Shown: positions 8,701 through 17,298 of the stretch, piece by piece
How positions within the stretch are numbered: position 1 is the stretch's first letter
Layout: each line of letters opens with the position of its first letter
Assembly: GCA_910577285.1 (NCBI GenBank)
Contig: CAJTLO010000001.1
Span: 121,743 to 185,742 of the forward strand
DNA from: an uncultured Rikenellaceae bacterium
GTDB lineage: Bacteria > Bacteroidota > Bacteroidia > Bacteroidales > Rikenellaceae
DNA length: 64,000 nt
Reading direction: 5' to 3'
Made by a program: the position numbers and the translations under genes
Notes under the pieces: generated by a model
What the model saw: only the letters and a program-made list of their open reading frames with translations
Told to the model about the DNA's origin: nothing
Database searches by the model: none

Positions 8701-9317
8701 AGATAATCTGCATAGGACGCAATTACAGGGAACACATCAGGGAGTTCGACGGCGGGGAGCCCGACGCGCAGCCCGTGTTCTTCATGAAGCCCGATACGGC
8801 GCTGCTGCGCAACAACGACCCCTTCTGGATTCCCTCCTTCAGCCGGGAGGTGCACTACGAAACGGAACTCGTCGTGAAGATCGGCCGCACGGGCAAGTGC
8901 ATCGCCGAGCGTTTCGCGCACCGCTATTACGACGAGGTGACGCTCGGTATCGACTTCACCGCCCGCGACCTGCAGCGCCGGGCCATTGCGCAGGGGCAGC
9001 CCTGGGAGATAGGCAAGGCGTTCGACCGGTCGGCGGCGATCGCGCCGCGTTGGCTCGGCCTGGCGGCACTGGGTAAGCCGATCGGAGAGCTTCGTTTCGG
9101 CATGGCCCTGAACGGGGAGCGGCGTCAGGAGGGATATACGGGCGACATGCTCTTTCCGGTGGACCGCATCATCGCGTATGTGTCGCAGTTCGTGACGCTG
9201 CGCATGGGCGACCTGATCTATACGGGAACGCCTGCCGGTGTCGGTCCCGTGGCGCCGGGCGACCGGCTTACGGCATGGCTGGAGGGCGAGGAGTTGTTGG
9301 ATTTCGACATCAGATAA
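8697..9317 (+). CDS. Fumarylacetoacetate hydrolase-family protein
   Basis: The product (206 aa) is a short FAH-fold protein. It has the start KIICIGRNYREHI, the acidic metal-binding cluster HYETELVVKIGR, LGIDFTARDLQ and IYTGTPAGVGPVAPGD. Members of this short class include acylpyruvase and oxaloacetate decarboxylase or tautomerase activities; which one applies cannot be decided. Its ATG overlaps the lpxB TGA by four bases (ATGA), so the two are made together, although the metabolic link to lipid A is not obvious. Confidence 0.88.
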   Translation: MKIICIGRNYREHIREFDGGEPDAQPVFFMKPDTALLRNNDPFWIPSFSREVHYETELVVKIGRTGKCIAERFAHRYYDEVTLGIDFTARDLQRRAIAQGQPWEIGKAFDRSAAIAPRWLGLAALGKPIGELRFGMALNGERRQEGYTGDMLFPVDRIIAYVSQFVTLRMGDLIYTGTPAGVGPVAPGDRLTAWLEGEELLDFDIR

Positions 9318-9395
9318 ACGAAACGACCCGGGGCGCCCGAGGCCGGCGGACGGAACCGGCGCGTGCGGGCGTCCGAAGAAAAATAATTGGGAGTT

Positions 9396-10061
9396 ATGAA
9401 AAAATGGATGAAGTTTTTGCCGGCTGCGGTCGCGTTGTTCCTCTCGTTGCCGGTTTGCGGACAGTTCACGCTCACCCCGCGGGGATTCGTGAATACCTGG
9501 GATAAGGGAGTCGGTTACTATGTGATCGATTGTCCGGGCCGGGGGCAGGAGGAGTTGTTCCGCGCGGTGTCCTACTACCTCGAGGTCCAGCTGGCCGGGC
9601 CGCATACGATGTTCCATGCGGTGGAGCCCGAATCCTTTTCGGTGAACGCCTTCGTACGCGATGCTGTGGCCGACGGGAAGGGCGCTCTCCGGAGCGTGTA
9701 CGACCTGGAGTTCCGCATGACGTTCGACATCCGCGACGGGCGGGTATGCGTGTGGGCTCCGGAGGTGAAGTCGATGCAGTACGTACGGAGTGTCGGTACC
9801 GAAGCCCAGGCGGAGATCGCCGGCGAGCCCGGGCTCACGATCCGGGTGGGACATACTCCGGGCAACATGCAGTTCGTGAGGCTCTTCGTTTCGCCCGAAT
9901 ACATGGTGCTCGGTGCGCCGCTGTACGACATTTCGGGGTATTCGATCTACAACAAGCGCGGCAAATTGAAGCGGAAAGTGGCCAAAGAGTCGCTGGAGAA
10001 CTACTTCAACAATTTGACGGTAGCGCTCGAACGCTACCTGTGTACCGACGGCGGCCGTTAG
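9396..10061 (+). CDS. Secreted DUF4468-like protein
   Basis: The product is 221 aa with a signal peptide over about residues 1-23, ending before QFTLTPRG. The remaining sequence is a single alpha/beta domain, with YVIDCPGRGQEELFRAVSYY followed by a strand-rich half (SVYDLEFRMTFDIRDGR). It recalls the DUF4468 domain of Bacteroidota secreted proteins, but this match is tentative. The start is the ATG opening MKKWMKF; a TTG nine bases upstream is less likely. It follows the FAH gene by 78 bp and precedes maf by 23 bp, so it may share transcription with maf. Function unknown. Confidence 0.7.
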   Translation: MKKWMKFLPAAVALFLSLPVCGQFTLTPRGFVNTWDKGVGYYVIDCPGRGQEELFRAVSYYLEVQLAGPHTMFHAVEPESFSVNAFVRDAVADGKGALRSVYDLEFRMTFDIRDGRVCVWAPEVKSMQYVRSVGTEAQAEIAGEPGLTIRVGHTPGNMQFVRLFVSPEYMVLGAPLYDISGYSIYNKRGKLKRKVAKESLENYFNNLTVALERYLCTDGGR

Positions 10062-10084
10062 GCCGTGTACAAAAGAGAGCAGGA

Positions 10085-10687
10085 ATGGCATTGCTGAAAG
10101 ATAGATTGCAGGGGCGGCGGTTGATACTCGCCAGCCGTTCCCCGCGGCGACGGGAGCTCCTCGCGGGGGCGGGGCTGGATTTTGAGCTCGCCGACAATTA
10201 CGAAGTGGAGGAGACCTATCCCGCGGAGTTACCCGCACGGGAGGTGCCCGAATACCTCGCCGTGCTGAAGTCGGAAGCCTATCCGCAGGCGCTCGGAGAG
10301 GAGGATATTCTCATCACCGCCGATACGGTGGTGATCTGCGGGGGGCATATTTTCGGCAAGCCCGCCGGACGGGAGGACGCGGCGGCGATGCTGGCCGAGC
10401 TCTCCGGCAGCCGGCATACGGTGGTCACCGGCGTGGCGCTGCGTACCCGCGGGCGGATGCACTCCTTCTCCTCGGCATCCGACGTCCGGTTTCGGCCTCT
10501 GAGCGGGGAGGAGATCGCCTACTATGTCGATACCTGTCGTCCTTTCGACAAGGCCGGTGCCTACGGTATTCAGGAGTGGATCGGGTATGTGGCGATCGAG
10601 CGCATCGAGGGGTCGTTCTATAACGTCATGGGGTTGCCAGTGCAGGCGCTCTATGCCGAGCTGGGGAGTTTTCTCGACACCCTCTGA
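10085..10687 (+). CDS. maf: Maf-family nucleotide pyrophosphatase
   Basis: The 200-aa product has the Maf/YhdE fold: the N-terminal LILASRSPRRRELLAGAGL loop, ITADTVVICGG, GKPAGREDAAAML, HTVVTGVAL and the C-terminal KAGAYGIQEW-x9-IEGSFYNVMGLP segment. Maf proteins hydrolyse dTTP, UTP or modified nucleotides to monophosphates and pyrophosphate, acting as house-cleaning enzymes and affecting septation in some species. The start is the ATG opening MALLKD, 23 bp after the DUF4468-like stop. Confidence 0.94.
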   Translation: MALLKDRLQGRRLILASRSPRRRELLAGAGLDFELADNYEVEETYPAELPAREVPEYLAVLKSEAYPQALGEEDILITADTVVICGGHIFGKPAGREDAAAMLAELSGSRHTVVTGVALRTRGRMHSFSSASDVRFRPLSGEEIAYYVDTCRPFDKAGAYGIQEWIGYVAIERIEGSFYNVMGLPVQALYAELGSFLDTL

Positions 10688-10765
10688 GCGGGAAAGGCGG
10701 TTCCCCGCCGCAGGCGGAGGGCCGGAAAGACGATGAATTATTAATCGGATTGTTTCGATAACTTT

Positions 10766-12892
10766 ATGAACAGGAAAAGTTTCTTTTTATTGGTAGGGTG
10801 CCTGGCCGCGGCGTTCGGTGCGCGGGCCGACGAGGGCATGTGGCTGCCGAGCCTCATCGGCCGGCAGGTGGAGGATATGAAGGCCAAGGGGTTCCGTCTC
10901 ACGGCCGAGGACATCTACAGCGTGAACCAGGCTTCGCTGAAGGATGCCGTGGTGCTTTTCGGCCGCGGCTGTACCGGAGAGCTGGTGTCGCCCCGGGGAT
11001 TGCTGCTGACCAACCACCATTGCGGCTACGACCAGATTCAGAGCCACAGCAGTCTGCAGCACGATTACCTGACCGACGGTTTCTGGGCTCTCGCGCCCGA
11101 GGAGGAGTTGCCTAACCCCGGTCTTACGGTGTCGTTCCTCGTACGGATGGAGGATGTCACCGCCAAGGTGCTGGAAGGCGTGCGGGAAGGGATGGACGAA
11201 GCTCGTCGGGCGACGCGCATCGAGGCCAACATCCGGCGGGTGAAGGAGCAGACCATGAAGGCGTACAAGGGCCGGAAGGGCTACGAGGTGAGCGTAGAGT
11301 CGCTCTATTACGGCAACCAGTACGTGCTCTTCCTGTTCCGTACCTACAGCGACGTGCGGCTGGTGGGGGCGCCCCCTTCGGCGATCGGCAAGTTCGGCGG
11401 CGATACCGACAACTGGATGTGGCCGCGCCATACGGGCGACTTCTCCGTATTCCGCATCTATGCCGATGCCGACAACCAGCCGGCCGACTACTCGCCGGAG
11501 AATGTCCCCTATCGTTCGCAGCGCTATTTTACCGTTTCCACCGGTGGGGTGGATGCGGGGGACTTCACCTTCGTCTACGGCTGTCCCGGTTCGACGCGGG
11601 AATACGTGACCTCCGATCACGTGGCACGGGTAATGGCTACGAACCCGAACAGGATAAGGATGCGCACCGAGCGGTTGGATATCATCAATGCGGCCATGGC
11701 GGCCGATCCGGCGGTGCGGATCAAGTATGCCTCCAAGGCGGCTAACATCGCCAATGCCTGGAAAAAGTGGCAGGGCGAGAGTCTGGGACTGGAACGGCTC
11801 GGTACGCTCGGAAAGAAGCGTGCCTACGAGGCGCGTTTCGCGCAGTGGGCTGCCGGGAATCCCGAGTATGCGGGCGTGCTGGAGCGCCTGCAACGTGCCT
11901 ACGAGGCCGGGGAGGAGGCTGCCTGTGCGGCGGATTATTACCGGGAAGGGATCTTCGCCATCGAACTGGTGGGATTCGCCGGAGCCGTTTCGAATGGGTT
12001 GGCGGCGGGAAAGATACCGCCCTTCGCGGCCTTCTACAAGGATTATGTGCCGGAAATAGACAGGAAGGTGGCCTATGCCCTCGTGAATGAGTTTGCCGAA
12101 CATGTTCCGGCGGAGTTCGTGCCCGAGGGATTCGCCGGCGGGCTGGCCCGTGCGGGCGGTGTCGAAGGGTATGTCGACGAGATTTTCGACCGTTCGGTAT
12201 TGGTCGACAGCGCCCGGTTCGCGGCCGTGGCGGCGTTGCCGTACCGCGAGGCGGAAGCCCTGCTGGCCGCGGACCCTGCCGTGCAGCTCTACGGGATGTT
12301 CGCCGATGCTTTCATGCAACGGATACGCCCCGTATCGGAGGCTGCGGATCGGACCCTGGCGCGGGAATACCGCACCTACATGCGTGGCCAGATGGCTTTC
12401 GAGCCGGAACGGAATTTCTATCCGGACGCCAACCTGACGCTCCGGGTGGCCTACGGCAGCGTGGAGGGGTATGCTCCCGAAGACGGCGTTTACCATCTGC
12501 CCTTCACCACGCTGGAGGGGATCATTGCCAAGGACAATCCCGAGATATACGACTACGACGTGCCCGAGGCCTTGCACCGCTGCTATGCGCAGAAAGATTA
12601 CGGGCGCTGGGCGGTGAATGCGGGAACCGAAGCCGAGCCCCGTTACACCGTGCCGGTCGCTTTCCTCGCCACGAACCATACCACGGGCGGCAATTCGGGC
12701 AGTCCGGTGCTCAACGGCGACGGCGAGCTGGTGGGCATCAACTTCGACCGCACGTGGCTCAGCACCATGAGCGACCTGGATTTCGATCCGGCCATGTGCC
12801 GCAACATCGCGGTGGATATCCGTTACGTGCTTTTCGTGATCGAGAAGATCGGCGGTGCGGGATACCTGATCGACGAGATGACGTTGCGGTAG
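10766..12892 (+). CDS. Peptidase S46, probably dipeptidyl-peptidase 11
   Basis: The 708-aa product has a signal peptide (residues 1-21, cut after ARA) and the MWLPSL start of mature S46 enzymes. It is a chymotrypsin-fold exopeptidase that trims dipeptides in the periplasm. The catalytic histidine is His85 in LTNHHCGYDQ and the nucleophile is Ser646 in GGNSGSPV. Arg662 in INFDRTW sits where I recall DPP11 having arginine (acidic P1 specificity) and DPP7 having glycine, so Asp/Glu specificity is favoured. This feeds amino-acid catabolism in asaccharolytic Bacteroidota. S46 membership is secure; the DPP11 label depends on my recollection of that one site. Confidence 0.92.
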   Translation: MNRKSFFLLVGCLAAAFGARADEGMWLPSLIGRQVEDMKAKGFRLTAEDIYSVNQASLKDAVVLFGRGCTGELVSPRGLLLTNHHCGYDQIQSHSSLQHDYLTDGFWALAPEEELPNPGLTVSFLVRMEDVTAKVLEGVREGMDEARRATRIEANIRRVKEQTMKAYKGRKGYEVSVESLYYGNQYVLFLFRTYSDVRLVGAPPSAIGKFGGDTDNWMWPRHTGDFSVFRIYADADNQPADYSPENVPYRSQRYFTVSTGGVDAGDFTFVYGCPGSTREYVTSDHVARVMATNPNRIRMRTERLDIINAAMAADPAVRIKYASKAANIANAWKKWQGESLGLERLGTLGKKRAYEARFAQWAAGNPEYAGVLERLQRAYEAGEEAACAADYYREGIFAIELVGFAGAVSNGLAAGKIPPFAAFYKDYVPEIDRKVAYALVNEFAEHVPAEFVPEGFAGGLARAGGVEGYVDEIFDRSVLVDSARFAAVAALPYREAEALLAADPAVQLYGMFADAFMQRIRPVSEAADRTLAREYRTYMRGQMAFEPERNFYPDANLTLRVAYGSVEGYAPEDGVYHLPFTTLEGIIAKDNPEIYDYDVPEALHRCYAQKDYGRWAVNAGTEAEPRYTVPVAFLATNHTTGGNSGSPVLNGDGELVGINFDRTWLSTMSDLDFDPAMCRNIAVDIRYVLFVIEKIGGAGYLIDEMTLR

Positions 12893-12944
12893 GTGTCGGC
12901 TTTGCGGCAGCGCGTGAATGTTTAACGTTTTTTTAATAACCCGA

Positions 12945-13544
12945 ATGGCAATGAGAATTTTTCGTTTCGCGGCACTTTGCGCCGCTTTCCTCGTCCTTAC
13001 CGCCTGCGATGTCGTCAAGCAGGCCGAGGGAATCTACAACATGACGCAGTGCAAATATGAGTACGATTCCATTACCGATCTGTCGTTGGCCGGTGTGGAC
13101 CTTTCCGGACAGCTTTCGCCGCTGGATATCGCACGCCTGCTGGGCGTGCTGGGCGGGGGCGCCTCGGAGCTTCCCATGGGCTTCGACCTCAACCTGGGCA
13201 TTGCCAACCCGAACGAATCGGCCGCACAGATCGGTGCGATGGATTATATTCTGGAAATCGACGGAATAAAGTTTACCTCGGGCCGGGTCGAGAAGGGAGT
13301 GCATGTCGATGCGAAGGGGAGCGGCGTGTTTCCCATCCGGATGGATTTCGATATCGCCGACCTGCTGGCGGGCGACTCCTCCGCTGCCGTTCTCAATACG
13401 GTGAAGAACTTTGCGGGTATCGGAACGGAGCCCTCGCAGGTGACGTTGCAGATCAAGCCTTCGGTGAATGTGGGCGGTTACACCATCCCCGTTCCCGTGC
13501 ATATTCCCGTATCGTTCAGTTTCGGCGGCAAGGCGGGTAAGTGA
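12945..13544 (+). CDS. LEA14/WHy-like lipoprotein
   Basis: The product (199 aa) begins MAMRIFRFAALCAAFLVLTAC, a lipoprotein signal with the lipobox cysteine at residue 21. The mature domain has the late-embryogenesis-abundant type 2 pattern: LNLGIANPNESAAQIGAMDY, a strand-turn-strand region, then a closing VPVHIPVSF strand. Such domains form a beta-sandwich; their role in Bacteroidota envelopes is unknown. The start could also be the ATG six bases downstream, with no change to the mature protein. A strong terminator follows the stop. Confidence 0.72.
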   Translation: MAMRIFRFAALCAAFLVLTACDVVKQAEGIYNMTQCKYEYDSITDLSLAGVDLSGQLSPLDIARLLGVLGGGASELPMGFDLNLGIANPNESAAQIGAMDYILEIDGIKFTSGRVEKGVHVDAKGSGVFPIRMDFDIADLLAGDSSAAVLNTVKNFAGIGTEPSQVTLQIKPSVNVGGYTIPVPVHIPVSFSFGGKAGK

Positions 13545-13571
13545 TCCTGCTGCGGTTCCGCCTTCGTTTTC

Positions 13572-13612
13572 CGCCTCCCCGCACCGTCCGATGCGGGGAG
13601 GCGTTTTGTTTT
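13572..13612 (+). terminator. Rho-independent terminator after LEA-like lipoprotein gene
   Basis: A 12-bp perfect stem, CGCCTCCCCGCA (13572-13583) with TGCGGGGAGGCG (13592-13603), is followed by TTTTGTTTT. Confidence 0.93.
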
Positions 13613-13700
13613 GGCCGATGGGCGCGGGCCGCATGGAGTCCGCGGCGGTGGGGAGTACATCCGCCTCTGGGGGCCTTCGCGGGGCGTTGTTCGGCACTCC

Positions 13701-14657
13701 TTACCGGAGCACCAGGTAGACGATGTAGCCGGTGTAGAAGGCCAGGAACAGGGCTCCGTCGGCCCGGTTGATGCATCGTCCGCGGAAGGTGTAGACCGAG
13801 AGCCACAGCAGCAGTGTCGATACGAGGGGAGCTGCGATATCGGCCAGGCGGATGGAGGCCGCATCGAGCGGGGCTATGACGGACGAAAGGCCGAGGATAA
13901 GGCAGATGTTGAAGATGTTGGAGCCGATGATGTTGCCCAGGGCAAGCTGGGAGTTGCCCTTGAGCGAGGCCACGATGGCGGTGGCGAGTTCGGGCAGGGA
14001 GGTGCCCACAGCCACGATGGTGATGGCGATCACCGTTTCGCTGATACCCAGGGCGGCGGCCACGCCGCTCGCACCGGTGACGAACCACCTGCCGCCGGCT
14101 ACCAGTCCCGCGAGACCGGCGACAATGAGCAGGAGCGCTTTCCACAGAGCCCGCGGAGGGGTGCTCTCCTTCTTCGGGTCGGCCTCTTCCCGGTCGGCTG
14201 TCCGGAACGAGTAGACCATGTAGCCGACGAAGAGCCCCAGCAGCAGAATGCCTTCCCAGCGGGTGATGGTTCCGCCTGCGGGGTGCTGCCAGAAGGCGAA
14301 GCCGAAACACATGATCAGCAGTACCAGCGTGACGAGCATGTTGTAGGGGATGTCGATACGCTGCGTACTGCGGCTGATGCTGATGGGCTGTATGAGGGCG
14401 GCCGCACCGAGGATGAGCAGCGTGTTGGAGAGGTTCGAGCCGACGACGTTGCCGATGGCCATGCCTCCCTTGTCTTCGATGCCGGCGATGAGGCTCACCA
14501 CGAGTTCCGGCAGCGAGGTGCCGATCCCCACGACGGTGAGTCCGATGAGAAATTCGGGCATGCGGTAGCGTTTGGCCACCGCTACCGAGCCGTTGACCAG
14601 CGCATCGGCCCCGACGATGACCAGCACCAGGCCGAGAATAAGTAGGAATACGTTCAT
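13701..14657 (-). CDS. Calcium/sodium antiporter (CaCA family, YrbG-like)
   Basis: The 318-aa inner-membrane protein has about ten hydrophobic segments in two inverted halves. Each half carries the CaCA alpha-repeat: GIGTSLPELVVSLIAG with GNVVGSNLSN, and VGTSLPELATAIVASL with GNIIGSNIFN. The repeats form the Na+/Ca2+ site. Prokaryotic YrbG-type proteins exchange cytoplasmic Ca2+ for Na+ or H+. The start is the ATG opening MNVFLLILG. It lies 11 bp downstream of an ATP-grasp gene on the same strand, so the two are likely co-transcribed. Confidence 0.93.
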   Translation of the reverse strand: MNVFLLILGLVLVIVGADALVNGSVAVAKRYRMPEFLIGLTVVGIGTSLPELVVSLIAGIEDKGGMAIGNVVGSNLSNTLLILGAAALIQPISISRSTQRIDIPYNMLVTLVLLIMCFGFAFWQHPAGGTITRWEGILLLGLFVGYMVYSFRTADREEADPKKESTPPRALWKALLLIVAGLAGLVAGGRWFVTGASGVAAALGISETVIAITIVAVGTSLPELATAIVASLKGNSQLALGNIIGSNIFNICLILGLSSVIAPLDAASIRLADIAAPLVSTLLLWLSVYTFRGRCINRADGALFLAFYTGYIVYLVLR

Positions 14658-14668
14658 GATATGGAGTG

Positions 14669-15544
14669 TTATCGTTTGCGGAGGATGCTTCCGATGTAGT
14701 CGAACAGCCTCCTCGGAATGTCGTTGCGGCCTATGCGCGAGAGGGTGCGGAACCCGGCGTTGCCGTTCACCTCGTTCACGATGAAGCCCTCCCTGCCCAG
14801 CAGCAGGTCGATACCTGCGAATTCCGTGCCGGTCGCCCGGGCGCTCGCCACGGCCAGACGCGCCGCCTCGGCGGGTAGGTCGAACGCCCGCACCCGGCCT
14901 CCCTGCGAAAAGTTGGAGAGGAACGAGGTTTCCGAATAGCGCAGGACCGCGCCGGCGACCTGGGTGCCCACCACCCATACCCTCACGTCGCGACCGCTGC
15001 TTTCGGCGATGAACTCCTGGCAGACGCACCTCCCGCCGCACCGTTCCACCGCGGTACGCATGGCCGTTTCGTCGTTCACCAGGTAGACGTCTTCGCCTTT
15101 GGCGCCGTCGATCCGTTTGACCACGAAACGTCCGCCGCCCAGGAGCGAGGCTGCCGTTTCATAGTCGTAGCCGCCTCCCTCGACGTAGAGGGTGGTCGGT
15201 GTGGGAATTCCCGCTGCGGCGAGTACCTCGTGCGTGAGCATCTTGTTCTTGCACACCTCCATGGCCGCGGCGGTGTTCACCACCGGAATGCCGAGCCGCT
15301 CGAAGTAGCGCGACAGGACGGTGTCGTAGGTACGCATGATGACGAAGGAGGGCATCCGTTCGACCGTGCCTCCCCGGTGGAGCAGGGCGTGGTGCGCCCC
15401 GTACAGGACGGTGAGGTCTTCGATGAAGAGCACCTCCAGCCGCATGCCTGCGGCGGCGGCCTCCTGCGTGAGCCAGCCGAACGCGTTGTCGCTGTGGCCG
15501 GCGGTGTAGCGGGGATAGATGATCCAACCGGTAATGGGTTCCAT
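14669..15544 (-). CDS. RimK-like ATP-grasp ligase
   Basis: The product (291 aa) has the ATP-grasp architecture. It has an N-terminal pre-ATP-grasp domain, then NKMLTHEVLAAAGIPTPTT, the ATP-binding RFVVKRIDGAKGEDVYLVND, CQEFIAESSGRDVRVWVVG, and the Mg2+-binding C-terminus LLLGREGFIVNEVNGNAGFR. RimK-group enzymes add amino acids such as glutamate to proteins or small molecules. Its partner here is not evident; the antiporter gene immediately downstream does not suggest a substrate. Confidence 0.9.
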   Translation of the reverse strand: MEPITGWIIYPRYTAGHSDNAFGWLTQEAAAAGMRLEVLFIEDLTVLYGAHHALLHRGGTVERMPSFVIMRTYDTVLSRYFERLGIPVVNTAAAMEVCKNKMLTHEVLAAAGIPTPTTLYVEGGGYDYETAASLLGGGRFVVKRIDGAKGEDVYLVNDETAMRTAVERCGGRCVCQEFIAESSGRDVRVWVVGTQVAGAVLRYSETSFLSNFSQGGRVRAFDLPAEAARLAVASARATGTEFAGIDLLLGREGFIVNEVNGNAGFRTLSRIGRNDIPRRLFDYIGSILRKR

Positions 15545-15567
15545 AAATGTCTGTTAGGTATCGGGGG

Positions 15568-15575
15568 CAAAAGTA
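15568..15575 (-). promoter_or_regulatory. -7 box TACTTTTG for the ATP-grasp/antiporter operon
   Basis: On the minus strand it reads TACTTTTG, an exact TAnnTTTG match, 23 bp upstream of the ATP-grasp start codon. Confidence 0.65.
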
Positions 15576-15729
15576 ATCCATTTTCCCGATACGAAGCCCC
15601 GCAAGGAGCGGGAAACGGCTGTGCGGGACGATCTCTGCCGCCGTGGCGATGCGGTCGTGACGGGCTGCCCGGCCCTCTGGTGTGCGGGGTAGCGGGTGCG
15701 TGCAGAGGTTTTTGTGTGCGTGTACGGCG

Positions 15730-15767
15730 ACCGGGCGGCACATGCGGTTGGATGTGTGCCGCCCGGT
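15730..15767 (-). terminator. Hairpin downstream of the peroxiredoxin gene
   Basis: A 13-bp perfect stem, ACCGGGCGGCACA (15730-15742) with TGTGCCGCCCGGT (15755-15767). It lies 30 bp beyond the peroxiredoxin stop. There is no immediate T-run on the minus strand, so intrinsic termination is uncertain. Confidence 0.5.
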
Positions 15768-15797
15768 CCGGTTGTACCGCGTGCGTCCGCAGGAAAC

Positions 15798-16511
15798 TTA
15801 CTTGCCTATTTTCTTGTATATCTCGTCGCAGGGGAGTTCGCGCGTGCAGAAGAACCAGTCGTAGCACTTGAGGTCGCTGCCGGGCTGCTGCGCCTTCTGC
15901 CAGCGTGCCTCCACCCCTTTCATGTTGCCGGGGTTGGGATCGATCACTTCGTCGCCGGGACGCCAGTCCGCAGGCAGGGCCACGTTGAAAGCGTCCACCG
16001 TCTGCAATCCCACCAGTACCCGCTTGAGCTCTTCGAAGTTGCGTCCCAGGGCCAGCGGATAGTAGATGATCGTCCGGATGACCCCTTTCGGGTCGATGAA
16101 GAAGACGGCCCGTACGGCTTTGGTTTCGCTTTCGCCGGGCTGGATCATGCCGTACAGCCGGGATACGTTCATCGACACGTCGTCGATGAGCGGAAAGCGG
16201 ATCTCGATGTTGTCCATGTCGCGGAAATGAATCCGGTCCTGAATGGTGCGCAGCCAGGCGATGTGGCTCGAAAGCCCGTCGACGGAGAGTCCCACCAGCT
16301 GGCAATTGAGCTCCTCGAACTCCTGCTGCATCTTGCCGAAGGTCATGAACTCCGAGGTGCATACCGGGGTGAAGTCGGCCGGATGGCTGAAGAGAATGAT
16401 CCAGCGGCCGCTGTAATCTATCGGGAAGTTGAGCGTTCCCTGCGTGGTTGCCGCACGGAATGCCGGAGCGGGATCGCCTATGCGGGGCATGGTGTTCGTT
16501 TCGTTTTCCAT
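15798..16511 (-). CDS. Peroxiredoxin, Prx6 subgroup
   Basis: The product is 237 aa. The peroxidatic cysteine is Cys51 in SHPADFTPVCTSEF, with the conserved proline and threonine. The long C-terminus and DPNPGNMKGVEARW region match the Prx6 (1-Cys or archaeal-type) group. The tail contains LKCYDWFFCTRELPC, extra cysteines like those of archaeal thioredoxin peroxidases, which may act in resolution. It reduces H2O2 and organic peroxides in the cytoplasm. The start was set at MENETNTM; Met8 is an alternative. The gene is monocistronic. Confidence 0.93.
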   Translation of the reverse strand: MENETNTMPRIGDPAPAFRAATTQGTLNFPIDYSGRWIILFSHPADFTPVCTSEFMTFGKMQQEFEELNCQLVGLSVDGLSSHIAWLRTIQDRIHFRDMDNIEIRFPLIDDVSMNVSRLYGMIQPGESETKAVRAVFFIDPKGVIRTIIYYPLALGRNFEELKRVLVGLQTVDAFNVALPADWRPGDEVIDPNPGNMKGVEARWQKAQQPGSDLKCYDWFFCTRELPCDEIYKKIGK

Positions 16512-16784
16512 TTTGTTTTTATCCGTTTTAGTGATTGATTCTGTTCTGTCGGGCTTGCCGGACAAAGATTGTGCCCCTTTGCCGCTCGTGCGGGGATACG
16601 ATGACGGGACGGTTCCCGGTATATCGTTGTCTGTTATTTCGTTATGTTTTTTCTTTTGCGCCTATGGGGTGCGGTTTCCGGAAATTTTCTCTTCGGGCGT
16701 GCATTTTGTACGCGGTTTGCAGTTCTCTCGGCAGAGGCCCCTTGCGAATGGGCACAGCGGGCTGTAACATTAAAAAAAAGGATT

Positions 16785-16949
16785 ATGAAAGAGAAAGAAA
16801 ATGAGAAAAAGGGCTGCGGTTGCGGCTGCGATTTCAAGAAAGAGGTGGAAGAGATGGTGAACGAGGCGAAGAAACCCTCCTTCGAGGAGCGCCTGGAGAA
16901 GAAGCGCGAAATGGAAGCCGCCTTCGGCAAGGACGAAGAGCGGAGATAG
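16785..16949 (+). CDS. Small Cys-rich, highly charged protein (54 aa)
   Basis: The ATG follows AAGGATT, a plausible ribosome-binding site, and opens a 54-residue, Lys/Glu-rich peptide. Near the N-terminus is a GCGCGC run (three cysteines alternating with glycine), then a predicted amphipathic helix (FKKEVEEMVNEAKKPSFEER). The clustered cysteines could bind a metal, but no known family is recognised. A GC-rich hairpin with a UUCG loop follows about 35 bp after the stop. Coding is supported by the spacing and composition only, so it is a moderate call. Confidence 0.55.
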   Translation: MKEKENEKKGCGCGCDFKKEVEEMVNEAKKPSFEERLEKKREMEAAFGKDEERR

Positions 16950-17298
16950 CTTCGGAACGATAGCCCCCGGCAGGGGGAGTGCTCGGTGCCGCCGTAGCGG
17001 GAACTTCGGTTTCCGCCGGCGGCACGTGCGTATCGGGAAACTGGGGAGGGACATCTCCTTTCGTTCTTTTTCGCTGCCTCGCCTCTTTCGTCCCTTCCGG
17101 TCGTGGAATGTGCTGCTGTGCGGTGGCGGGTGTCTGTGTGGGGCCGCAACGCCCGGACGGCTCCGTCGGCGGGCATTGGCGCTTGGGGGGAGGAGGGAGT
17201 GCAGGTCCGGTACGACGGCGGGGCGGAGCACCCGTCGGGGACGGGTGGTACGGTGTTTGTTTTCAGAGACGATAGAAACGAACTTAAAATGCGGAATT
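16950..17298. other. Intergenic stretch with two hairpins
   Basis: A small hairpin CCCCC-GGCA-GGGGG (16964-16977) is followed by a longer one at 16986-17025. The remaining 270 bases before the oxidoreductase start show no convincing gene, TAnnTTTG box or repeat. Confidence 0.6.
16986..17025 (+). terminator. Long GC-rich hairpin with TTCG tetraloop
   Basis: Arms GTGCCGCCG (16986-16994) and CGGCGGCAC (17017-17025) enclose an inner stem GCGGGAAC/GTTTCCGC closed by TTCG. No U-tract follows, so it may be a terminator, an mRNA-stabilising end or another structured element. Confidence 0.55.

Noticed and set aside
10759..10766. TAACTTTA as promoter of the S46 peptidase
   Set aside because: It overlaps the start codon, so a transcript from it would lack the start.
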